IMG/VR virus record: IMGVR_UViG_3300042691_055386
Location: 1 to 33,188 of that record
Origin: a virus
Length of the DNA stretch: 33,188 nt
Reading direction: 5' to 3' (one strand)
Part shown: positions 1 to 7,562 of the stretch, in pieces
How the letters are laid out: each line of letters opens with the position of its first letter
How positions within the stretch are numbered: position 1 is the first letter of the stretch
Program-made: the position numbers and the translations under genes
Notes under the pieces: model-generated
Database searches by the model: none
What the model was told of the DNA's origin: nothing
Seen by the model: the letters and a program-made list of their open reading frames with translations, nothing else

Positions 1-2
1 AT

Positions 3-329
3 AATAAATTACAAAATTTTTCTGATATTTTAGACAATTTATCTACAACAGAAGAGAAGAAGAAGTTGTTGTGGAAAGAAATTTATGAGAATGCCTTGGA
101 AGATAGAGAGAAGGCGAAGATTTTATTTAATGATTGTTATCAGGCGATGTCGGCTGCTACTATTGCTGACCATGTGAGTGCTGGACAGGTTATGTCTAAG
201 TATTTAGAGAGAATGTCTAAGTCAAATGACCAGATTTTAAAGTTGGCTGAATTAATTGCTAATGCCGAAGAGAAGCAAGAAGCAGTATCCGAAGATGAAT
301 TATTCTTAAGAATTCAAGGTGCCAGATAA
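3..329 (+). CDS. C-terminal part of a small gp16-like protein (possible small terminase subunit)
   Basis: The reading frame is open from position 3 at the left edge to the TAA at 327-329, so this is a 5'-truncated gene of at least 108 residues. A TTG at 66 could be read as a start, but the frame upstream of it (NKLQNFSDILDNLSTTEEKK) is protein-like, so I treat the start as lying outside the window. The protein is charged and helical. The stretch around AKILFNDCYQAMSA...HVSAGQVMSKYLERMSKSNDQILKL resembles the middle of T4 gp16, the small terminase subunit that regulates DNA packaging: a helix, a short break, then a helix ending in NxxILKL. That resemblance is from memory and modest; a short tail chaperone or other helical phage protein is an alternative. 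Codon use is unusual for the window (GAG, AAG, TTG and CAG instead of GAA, AAA, TTA and CAA), with G+C around 35-40% by eye. Confidence 0.4.
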   Translation, partial: NKLQNFSDILDNLSTTEEKKKLLWKEIYENALEDREKAKILFNDCYQAMSAATIADHVSAGQVMSKYLERMSKSNDQILKLAELIANAEEKQEAVSEDELFLRIQGAR

Positions 330-330
330 T

Positions 331-2100
331 ATGTTTAAGAGAGCCATTGTATTGGATATTATCACTCATCCTGGTTTATTAAGTGATAATACTATAAATA
401 AATTACTTGATGAAAAAAGCACATTAAGATTAACTAATAATAAAAAATCTGAATTCTTAAAATCTTTACCTGCGAATGCCATAATTGGTTCTTTTGTGGA
501 TAATAAAAACATATTTATTGCACTTCCTTTTTTTTCATCTCACATGAGTTTACCTTTAAAGGTGCAAGAAGAAGTTTGGATATATGAAGATTTAAGTGCG
601 GCTAAAGATTTTGAAAATGAATATTATTGGGTAAGTCGTGTGCATGGAAATAATTTTTATGAAGATCCGAATTATACCCATGCAGATAGAAAATATCTAA
701 AAAATTATGATAAACCGAAAGAAAGAGATACTTTAAGTATTGAAAGAGCTGAGAGTGCTTCTGTCGCTTTATTTAATGATGGACCAATTAGAGGTAATAA
801 CAGTTTAGCAAAATCAGGAGATAATACATTAAATGTAAGAGATAAAAAAATAAAAAAGAGTTTAAATTTATCATCTCAACATTTATTAGAAGATGTGCCT
901 AGAACATTTAAAAATCCAGGCGATTATATTATTCAAGGATCTAATAATACTCTAATTCGTTTAGGAACCAATCATATTCGTAAATCTCAAAATAGTTTTA
1001 ATGATATTTACAATAATACAATTTTTTTTACAACACCTGAATCATATTCCGGAACGATTGATATTGTCGCCGGGAGAGCTTCATTATCACAAGGATTAGG
1101 GATTGAAAAAAAATATATTAATTATCGTAAAAATAATGATACATTATTTTTGAAAAATATTACAACACAAGCTTATAAAAATTCTCAGTTAGTAATTTAT
1201 AATGAAAATGAAATAACAGAAAATTTAAAAGATACTGAATATTATTTAGGCAATCAAAATTTTAACTGGGCAGAAGGCGATCCTGATTTTTTTACTGATA
1301 TCAGTCGTTTGATGGTTTCTGAATATTTAAACGGAGATGAATTATTAAATTATGGTTCATTAAATACGATTGCGTTAGATGGTATTCAATCAAAAATTAG
1401 TAATAATAATAAAAGAGGATATATTATCGCAAAATCTGATGAAATTAGATTAATAGCGAGAGGCAGTGTAATTACAAAACAACATACTAATACTGATCAA
1501 TTGGAATTTTCAAATCAAATTGAAAATCCAGGTTCAATTAGAATTGTAAAAGAAGGTAATGATGATGATAAAGGGTATATTGTCATTGATAGTACAGGAC
1601 ATATTTCTATTGATGGACCTACCATTGTGTTAGGCGATAAAAATCGCATGAAAGAAAATGGCACAGGCGATAGCATTTATTTAGGAAATGACAGTCATGA
1701 ACCAGGTGTTTTGGGTTATATGTTGAAAAATAAGCTTGAAAATTTTATGGATGAAACCATTCGAGCTTTAAATATTATTGGTCTATGTCTTAAAGATCTA
1801 GATAATCATGTTCATCAATACGCAGGACCAGCAGGTTTAACTTTATTTCCAATTACTGGTTCAACACCTGGTCAATTGCCAACTTTTGCAACTGAAAATC
1901 AAAATTTTGGAGCATATTCAACTGCTAATAATAATGCTAATGAAAGGTCTGGTAATATTGATGATAAAACAGGAAATTATGGCAAAGTGTCAGGTATGGG
2001 TTCAGCTGATAGTAAAAAATTAGAAGATAAGATTAAGGATATTGCAACGATTAGAGATAGTTTAAATGATATTCTTAGTAAATTTGTGAAAACTTTATAA
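331..2100 (+). CDS. gp5-like baseplate hub/central spike protein, no lysozyme domain
   Basis: A 589-residue protein. I chose the ATG at 331 over the in-frame GTG at 319 because AAGG (316-319) lies upstream of it and the ATG starts one base after the previous stop. Residues about 50-120 look like the OB-fold N-terminal domain of gp5-type hub proteins in marine T4-like phages: FIALPFFSSHMSLPLK, then VWIYED, then YYWVSRVHG, then EDPNYTHADR. Residues about 197-255 (IIQGSNNTLIRLG, GTIDIVAGR) and 364-437 (SDEIRLIARGSV, GSIRIVKEG, GYIVIDSTGHISIDG) are short alternating strands typical of a beta-helical spike shaft. HVHQYAGPAG (about 493-502) lies near the end and the last 28 residues are probably a coiled coil. 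I see no T4-lysozyme-like insertion. The protein should sit at the centre of the baseplate under the tail tube and pierce the cell envelope. The gp5 assignment is by motif recall; another spike/hub protein of the same fold is possible. Confidence 0.6.
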   Translation: MFKRAIVLDIITHPGLLSDNTINKLLDEKSTLRLTNNKKSEFLKSLPANAIIGSFVDNKNIFIALPFFSSHMSLPLKVQEEVWIYEDLSAAKDFENEYYWVSRVHGNNFYEDPNYTHADRKYLKNYDKPKERDTLSIERAESASVALFNDGPIRGNNSLAKSGDNTLNVRDKKIKKSLNLSSQHLLEDVPRTFKNPGDYIIQGSNNTLIRLGTNHIRKSQNSFNDIYNNTIFFTTPESYSGTIDIVAGRASLSQGLGIEKKYINYRKNNDTLFLKNITTQAYKNSQLVIYNENEITENLKDTEYYLGNQNFNWAEGDPDFFTDISRLMVSEYLNGDELLNYGSLNTIALDGIQSKISNNNKRGYIIAKSDEIRLIARGSVITKQHTNTDQLEFSNQIENPGSIRIVKEGNDDDKGYIVIDSTGHISIDGPTIVLGDKNRMKENGTGDSIYLGNDSHEPGVLGYMLKNKLENFMDETIRALNIIGLCLKDLDNHVHQYAGPAGLTLFPITGSTPGQLPTFATENQNFGAYSTANNNANERSGNIDDKTGNYGKVSGMGSADSKKLEDKIKDIATIRDSLNDILSKFVKTL

Positions 2101-2111
2101 GGATATAAAAA

Positions 2112-3152
2112 ATGGCAGTTCCATATTTTTTAGATAATCCTGAAAGTAATCAGGGCATTATTCGTCAAATTATTTTTCCTAAATTTAGAGGTATTAATAA
2201 ATTTCTATATCAAAAATTTGGTGATAAAATGGTATATAAAGAAATTGCGCAATCTCAAAATGATGAAGTTGTGCAATTTAATTTTAAAAAAACTTTAAAA
2301 TCTGAAGAAGTAATTAATGCAACGGCGATTCCTGATTTAACACCTGTTACAGAAATATTTCATGATTTAATTGTAGAATGTTTAGCAACTATTGGTTTAT
2401 CAGAGTATATTATTGCAGAAAATCCTGCATTTAAAGAATCATTAAAGATCAATTGGAATCCTTATATTTTTAGTGCTAATCCACCTGATGAATTTTGTGT
2501 TGAAAAATTAATGCAGGCAATTTTTGATAATTACGCTTTATTTGCGACTATTTCAGCTCCTTCTTTAAATTTTTTTATACCTAATTTTATGAAAGACAAT
2601 CCTTTAAAATTAAGTAATCCTCCAACTATTACTGAAACTGCAGAGTCAGAATATAATAAGTACTCTTATTTTTTATCTTTGGATTCGGCGAAAGGTGCTC
2701 TTTTTACTTTAGAACAATACAATTTATTTGATGAAGATAGATTAGCATTGGCTTTTTCTTATGCCTTTTATTACACTTTAAAGGATATTCTTTCTTCGTG
2801 TTATTTGCAAATTACTTTACCTCTTCCTGTTACACCACCTGTAAATCAATTAGGTTTAAATATTTTAGAAGAAATTACACTCGACTTAAAAAATATACCT
2901 ATCAATATTGCAATTCCTGCCAAACTAGTTGAATTAGTTGATAGTTTAAATGTAGCAATTGCCGAACAATCAATTTTGGCATCACCGAATGCATCTATTG
3001 TGGCACCTCCTTCAGGTGGATTTAATATAACGCGTCAATTAAAAAGTTCTGCTGAAGAATTAAAAGGTAAATTAAGAAATATTCATAATTATGATAATAA
3101 TCCTGATAATATTCCTGTCATTCAGATGGAGGGTGACGATAATGGCAATTAA
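2112..3152 (+). CDS. Unrecognised 346-aa protein in the baseplate core
   Basis: I do not recognise this family. Ribosome binding site AAGGA (2099-2103) overlaps the upstream stop and lies 8 nt before the ATG. There is no signal peptide or clear membrane segment. The N-terminus (MAVPYFLDNPESNQG) is followed by mixed alpha/beta sequence. A proline-rich hydrophobic stretch (about residues 236-280, LPLPVTPPVNQLGLN and IPINIAIPAKLVELVDSLN) is followed by a charged helix RQLKSSAEELKGKLRNI near the end. Because it lies between the spike/hub gene and gp25, and overlaps gp25 by 11 nt, it is probably a baseplate component. Position suggests a gp53-like wedge protein or a hub partner, but I cannot see the gp53 signature, so this is only positional inference. 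Confidence 0.85.
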   Translation: MAVPYFLDNPESNQGIIRQIIFPKFRGINKFLYQKFGDKMVYKEIAQSQNDEVVQFNFKKTLKSEEVINATAIPDLTPVTEIFHDLIVECLATIGLSEYIIAENPAFKESLKINWNPYIFSANPPDEFCVEKLMQAIFDNYALFATISAPSLNFFIPNFMKDNPLKLSNPPTITETAESEYNKYSYFLSLDSAKGALFTLEQYNLFDEDRLALAFSYAFYYTLKDILSSCYLQITLPLPVTPPVNQLGLNILEEITLDLKNIPINIAIPAKLVELVDSLNVAIAEQSILASPNASIVAPPSGGFNITRQLKSSAEELKGKLRNIHNYDNNPDNIPVIQMEGDDNGN

Positions 3153-3684
3153 GAAGAAATATAGTTTTGAATCGGGGGGTAATACTCGTTATGATTTAGA
3201 GGAAACTTTAAAAGATATTGCTTCTAAAGAAGTAGATTTGCCTTTAAGTATTAAAACCCCATTAGAAATTTCTAATAAAGATGATTTATTTAAAATGCAT
3301 TATTCTTTAAAAGATGTATTGAATGATCAGATTAAAAATTTAATATATACTGAACCTGGTGAGAGATTATGTTTTCCTAATATTGGGACTAGTTTAAAAA
3401 ATGTAATTGCGCAAAACGATGATTTAAATGTGACTATTGATACAATTAGCAATCAGATTCGTGATGTATTAACTCGTTATGCAAGTGGGATTATTTTAAA
3501 TAGTGTATCAACTGTATATAGTGAAGAAGAAAAAATGAAGTATAATATTCCAATTGTTGTGGTGACAGTTAATTATTCTTTTTATGAAAGAGTAAATGTG
3601 TATAATGACAATATTAATACGGGATTGTTTAATACTGTGAAACGTGATGCAACTGTTAATATTAAAATAGGATTAAATAATTAA
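3142..3684 (+). CDS. 25: Baseplate wedge protein, gp25/GpW family
   Basis: A 180-residue protein. The start is the ATG at 3142, preceded by a strong GGAGG (3128-3132); an upstream in-frame ATG at 3091 would add a hydrophobic run read out of frame from the previous gene and is rejected. The gp25 core begins near residue 40 and has the family layout: LFKMHYSLKDVLNDQIKNLIYTEPGER (the EPGER at about 70-74 matches the conserved turn of the family), CFPNIGTSLKNVI, the helix TISNQIRDVLTRY, and final beta strands YNIPIVVVTVNYSF. gp25 binds gp6 and gp53 to form the baseplate inner wedge and primes sheath assembly. T4 gp25 is about 130 residues; here there is an N-terminal extension of about 40 charged residues and a C-terminal extension of about 25. 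The gene overlaps its upstream neighbour by 11 nt and precedes gp6, the usual order. Confidence 0.9.
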   Translation: MAIKKKYSFESGGNTRYDLEETLKDIASKEVDLPLSIKTPLEISNKDDLFKMHYSLKDVLNDQIKNLIYTEPGERLCFPNIGTSLKNVIAQNDDLNVTIDTISNQIRDVLTRYASGIILNSVSTVYSEEEKMKYNIPIVVVTVNYSFYERVNVYNDNINTGLFNTVKRDATVNIKIGLNN

Positions 3685-3693
3685 GGAATTAAA

Positions 3694-5556
3694 ATGGCAA
3701 TTAATAATACCAATATACAACAAAGTATTTTAAATGAAAAAGCGTTAACTAGAAGTTATTTAACAAAAGGTTTTGAAGAATTTAGAACTGAATTGTTAGA
3801 TTACGCTCGTAATTATTTTCCTGATAAAATTCAGGATTTTACAGAAGCATCAGTCGGTGGGATGTTATTAGATTTTGCAGCTATTGTAGGGGATTCATTA
3901 TCTTTCTATATGGATCATCAATTTAATGAATTAAATCCTAGCACCGCGGTTGAAAGAAAAAATATTGAAAATCACATTCGCAGAGCAGGTATTAAGGCAA
4001 CCCCAGCATCACCTTCTATTGTTGAAGTAACATTTGAAATAAAGGTTGAATTAGAAGTAGGTACTGAAAATGTAAATCAAATACAATTACCTAAAATTTT
4101 AAAAAATCTAAAGTTAGGTAGTTCTAGAAATATTAATTTTTATTTATTAGAGGATGTTGATTTTAATAAAGGTTATACTGTTAAATTAATTAATACAGAA
4201 GTTGCGACTCCTTACGCTATTTTACAGAAAAAAGCGCTGGCAGTTTCAGGAAATAAAGAAACAATTATCGTTGATATGTCGAATGTTACAACTCAATTTC
4301 CTACGGTTGTATTACCAAATAGAAATGTGACAATGATAGAAAAGGTTGTTGATGATTTAAATAATGAATATTATGAGGTTGAATTTTTAACCCAAGATAC
4401 AATTTATAAATCAACAACAATTAATGAACAAGGTGATAAATATTATGAAGTTTTACCTGCGCCGTATCGATTTGTAAAGGAAGATCAATTAACATCAGGC
4501 TTAACAATTTTAAGATTCGGGTCAGGTGATAAAGATTCAATTATGCAACAAAACCTAATTCAAGATCCCAGTCAATCAGTTTTATCATTATATGGCCGCG
4601 ATTATTTTCCAAAATTTAGTTTTGATCCAGGCGCTTTATTAAAAACAAATAGCTTGGGCATTGCACCTAAAGGTAATTTATATATTACCTATTCATATGG
4701 TGGAGGTTTAAATCATAATATTCCTTCTTTTTCAATTAATAAAATTTTAGAATATTCAAACATTATTTTTAATGAAAACATTTCAATATTAGAACAAGAA
4801 TTTGTGATTAATAATATCTCGGTTTATAATCAAAGCGCAAGCGTTGGAGGTTTAAATGGTTTAACATTTCAACAATTACAAGGACAATTAAATAATTCAA
4901 TTAAGATGCAAAATAGAATTGTTAATTATCAGGATTTATTATCAAAAATTTATTCAATGCCTTCTTCTTTTGGAAAAGTTTCAAAAATTGCTTTAGAAGA
5001 TGACCCTAATAATATTTACGCTAAAAATCTTTATGTACTATGTTTTGACGAAAATCAAAAATTGACATTTGCAAATGACGTATTAAAGAGAAATTTAAGC
5101 AATTATTTAAATGAATTTCGTTTAATTGGCGACTCCTTTAATATTTTGGACGCTAAAATTTATAATATTCAAATTGAAGTAAAAATACGTATTAAAGAAG
5201 CGTTGGATCCTGCATTGATTAGTAATAATGTTAAAGCGCGTTTGCAAGATTTCTTTTTGACAAAACAATTTGAAATTAATCAACCTATCATTTTAGATGA
5301 AATTTATAATATTATTATTAACACTAATGGGGTATATTCAGTAGCCAATAATAAATTAAATTTTATTAAGCAGGTGAAAGGAATTTTTTCTGTTAGTACA
5401 ATTGATGAAGTAAAATATCCTCAAGGTTTAAAATATTCTAATGAAAATATTAATATTCAGAAACAAATTTATAAAGATGTGTTATATCCTACCAAGGGTG
5501 GAATTTTTGAATTAAAATTTTTAGATAGAGATATTATTGTACAAGTTGTAGCTTAA
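3694..5556 (+). CDS. 6: Baseplate wedge protein, gp6/Baseplate_J family
   Basis: A 620-residue protein, close in size to T4 gp6 (660). AAGGAA (3683-3688) is 5 nt from the ATG. Hallmarks: the N-terminal helices LTRSYLTKGFEEFRTELLDYARNYFPD, then DFTEASVGGMLLDFAAIVGDSLSFYMDHQFNE and the helix ERKNIENHIRRAGI, as in wedge proteins of this family. YSYGGGLNHNI (about 334-344) and SVGGLNGLT (about 384-392) are followed by NRIVNYQDLLSKIYSMPSSFGKV (about 407-429), the conserved segment of the Baseplate_J core. The C-terminal half (NIQIEVKIRIKEALDP, KARLQDFF, QPIILDEIYNIIINTNGVYSV) is the usual alternating alpha/beta region. Two gp6 copies per wedge form the ring joining the six wedges around the hub. 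The adjacent upstream gp25 supports the call. Confidence 0.92.
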   Translation: MAINNTNIQQSILNEKALTRSYLTKGFEEFRTELLDYARNYFPDKIQDFTEASVGGMLLDFAAIVGDSLSFYMDHQFNELNPSTAVERKNIENHIRRAGIKATPASPSIVEVTFEIKVELEVGTENVNQIQLPKILKNLKLGSSRNINFYLLEDVDFNKGYTVKLINTEVATPYAILQKKALAVSGNKETIIVDMSNVTTQFPTVVLPNRNVTMIEKVVDDLNNEYYEVEFLTQDTIYKSTTINEQGDKYYEVLPAPYRFVKEDQLTSGLTILRFGSGDKDSIMQQNLIQDPSQSVLSLYGRDYFPKFSFDPGALLKTNSLGIAPKGNLYITYSYGGGLNHNIPSFSINKILEYSNIIFNENISILEQEFVINNISVYNQSASVGGLNGLTFQQLQGQLNNSIKMQNRIVNYQDLLSKIYSMPSSFGKVSKIALEDDPNNIYAKNLYVLCFDENQKLTFANDVLKRNLSNYLNEFRLIGDSFNILDAKIYNIQIEVKIRIKEALDPALISNNVKARLQDFFLTKQFEINQPIILDEIYNIIINTNGVYSVANNKLNFIKQVKGIFSVSTIDEVKYPQGLKYSNENINIQKQIYKDVLYPTKGGIFELKFLDRDIIVQVVA

Positions 5557-5569
5557 TCTTAGTTATTTT

Positions 5570-5577
5570 TATAATTA
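5570..5577 (+). promoter_or_regulatory. Candidate late promoter octamer TATAATTA
   Basis: The 47-nt gap after the gp6 gene contains TATAATTA, one mismatch from the T4 late promoter TATAAATA and identical to the octamer at 27947. It lies 26 nt before the ATG at 5604, with TAGGAAG (5591-5597) as ribosome binding site between them. The background is very AT-rich, so the single match is weak evidence; its strength is that most long gaps in the window carry a similar octamer. Confidence 0.35.
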
Positions 5578-5603
5578 AATTTAAAACGATTAGGAAGTTT
5601 TAA

Positions 5604-7562
5604 ATGTATATTATTTATCCCATTCAAAAGGACACTTACATTACTAATAAAAAATTAAACGGAGTGGACGGCCGCAATGCTAATTTTGGAAAGGCCTCAA
5701 CCCTAGATTTATATAAAACATATAATGAAAATACTGAACTTAACTCTACATGCCTTTTTCGTTTAAACGAAGTACCTATAGTCAATGAAGTCATTGAATT
5801 TCAAAATACTTTTAATCAAACTATTCAACTATTAATTGACGTCAATCTAGAATCAGATGATCCTGCTAATGGTACTACTAATATTGATGGCCAATATCTT
5901 ATAGGAATTGCTGGAATTGTAGGTATTAATCCTATCGCTGTAATAGTGGAACATATTAAGGCTATTATTGATACACTTGATTTAGGTATTAATGTTTATA
6001 TTCATGCCGCGACAGGTTTGATTTCGTTTGAACAAAAAACAAAAGGTATTTTAGGTGATAAAACTTTAATTTTACAGAATGACAGCGAATTTCAAATTTT
6101 AAGAAATTTTTCCAGAGTTGAAGAATCTACATTGTTATTAAAGGCCGATTTACCTGCTAATAATGAATATTTTGCTTATTCAATTGTGCAAGGTAATATC
6201 AAGGTTTATCTAGAATTACATGATATTACTACTTCTTTAAGTAAACCTAGGGATTATACTGTAGAAGCTTTACCTTTGACTAAAGATTTTAATGAAGGAT
6301 TAGGTCGGGATGTCTATTCATTAACAGATATTGATGCAGCTAATTGGTTATATTGTGATTATAATGGTAATACGAATGAAAAAATAGAATGGGAAACAGC
6401 TGGTGAAATTGGTTTAATTGAAGGCACAATTGCTGCTGATTGTGATATATTAACATCTTTTGATGATTATGACTTTAAAGGTGACGAAAAATGTCAGGCT
6501 TATATTGCAGAAGGTAATGAAAATATTGTAATTGATGTAACCCCAATTTATGAAAAATATTGGTTGTCAGAGAATGCTTTGCCTGATAAAGGTTTAGTTG
6601 TTAAATTTATTAATGAAATTTTATGGAATGATGAAACATATTTTGCTAAACGTTTAGGAACCAAGAATTTACGTAATCGTCATTTAAGATCTTGCTTAAA
6701 AATTTTAATAGACGACGTATGTTATAATATTCCTGTGGAAAAAGATTTTTATTTTAACGAAGATAATAAGGTTTTTTTATATAATAAAAAAGGTAATAAA
6801 GCTAAAAATATTCAAAAACTTGAAGATGGCCAAATTGTATCAATATCAACAGGTCAAAATAATAATGGCATTGGTGATATTAGATTAAAGATTGAAAGTG
6901 TGATATTGACAGATGATATTCCACCTGTTCCTGTTTATGGTGCTGAAGGTTGGGCAGTGAAACAAGCCAAAGATATTCGTGGAAACGATATTATCGGAAC
7001 CTATTATTCAGATTTTAATATTGATACCTTTACTAATTCTGAATTAGTCACATATATGTTCGAAAATGATCTAGAATCTTTGGATTTTAAATTTACATGG
7101 TATTGGTGGGAAACAGATGAAGTTATTTTTACTGAGACTAAAACTCTATATCGTGATACTTTAAGTACTGATACTACATTTAAGAGATTAAGGGCGTCTG
7201 TAAAATTATATTCCCCCGATTTAGGTATGATGAATGAAATTCATAAGATTGCTGTGACATTTTTTGATTTGGACGCTCAATATGATTATGTAAAGGTAAG
7301 ACGTGAATTGCCTGGATTAGATGTAGGAGATGTATTTTATGAGGTTATTGATGCAGATACATTAGAAGTATTAGTGCCATCAACTGAAGAATTAAATGCA
7401 ACAAAGTGTTTAAAAGAAAACGATCATTATTGGTTTCCATTTTTTAATTCTGATGTATTTTACGGTCGTCGTTTACAGTTTATTTTTAAGTTAAAGCAAC
7501 AAGAACAAAACAATTTGATTGTGAATGCTAATGAAGTATTCAGGGTAGGTAACAATGGGTAA
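5604..7562 (+). CDS. Virion structural protein with DTYI-type N-terminus (baseplate/tail periphery)
   Basis: A 652-residue protein with ribosome binding site TAGGAAG 6 nt before the ATG. The N-terminus IQKDTYITNK...GVDGRNANFGKASTLDLYKTYN, followed by STCLFRLN, resembles the beta-sandwich module of DNRLRE-type extracellular or tail proteins: a DTYI strand, then NFG and a short strand leading to a hydrophobic LFRLN strand. Similar N-termini occur in structural proteins of marine T4-like phages. The rest is beta-rich and acidic, with an aromatic patch around residues 498-509 (TWYWWETDEVIF). No catalytic motif or membrane segment is evident. It follows gp6 and overlaps the next gene by 8 nt, so the two are translated as a pair and probably meet in the baseplate. 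The exact role is unknown; carbohydrate binding is possible but not shown. Confidence 0.85.
   Translation: MYIIYPIQKDTYITNKKLNGVDGRNANFGKASTLDLYKTYNENTELNSTCLFRLNEVPIVNEVIEFQNTFNQTIQLLIDVNLESDDPANGTTNIDGQYLIGIAGIVGINPIAVIVEHIKAIIDTLDLGINVYIHAATGLISFEQKTKGILGDKTLILQNDSEFQILRNFSRVEESTLLLKADLPANNEYFAYSIVQGNIKVYLELHDITTSLSKPRDYTVEALPLTKDFNEGLGRDVYSLTDIDAANWLYCDYNGNTNEKIEWETAGEIGLIEGTIAADCDILTSFDDYDFKGDEKCQAYIAEGNENIVIDVTPIYEKYWLSENALPDKGLVVKFINEILWNDETYFAKRLGTKNLRNRHLRSCLKILIDDVCYNIPVEKDFYFNEDNKVFLYNKKGNKAKNIQKLEDGQIVSISTGQNNNGIGDIRLKIESVILTDDIPPVPVYGAEGWAVKQAKDIRGNDIIGTYYSDFNIDTFTNSELVTYMFENDLESLDFKFTWYWWETDEVIFTETKTLYRDTLSTDTTFKRLRASVKLYSPDLGMMNEIHKIAVTFFDLDAQYDYVKVRRELPGLDVGDVFYEVIDADTLEVLVPSTEELNATKCLKENDHYWFPFFNSDVFYGRRLQFIFKLKQQEQNNLIVNANEVFRVGNNG

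Noticed and set aside
66-329. TTG at 66 as the start of the first gene
   Set aside because: The frame is open and protein-like back to the left edge, and no convincing ribosome binding site position distinguishes the TTG, so the gene is treated as 5'-truncated.
1105-1115. A-runs of seven or eight in coding sequence as programmed slippage sites
   Set aside because: The frames continue normally through each run and no overlapping frame downstream offers a useful extension; such runs are expected at this composition.
3091-3141. In-frame ATG at 3091 giving gp25 a 17-residue hydrophobic N-terminal extension
   Set aside because: It lies inside the upstream gene, has no ribosome binding site of its own, and the added residues are a frame-shifted reading of that gene; GGAGG at 3128 points to the ATG at 3142.
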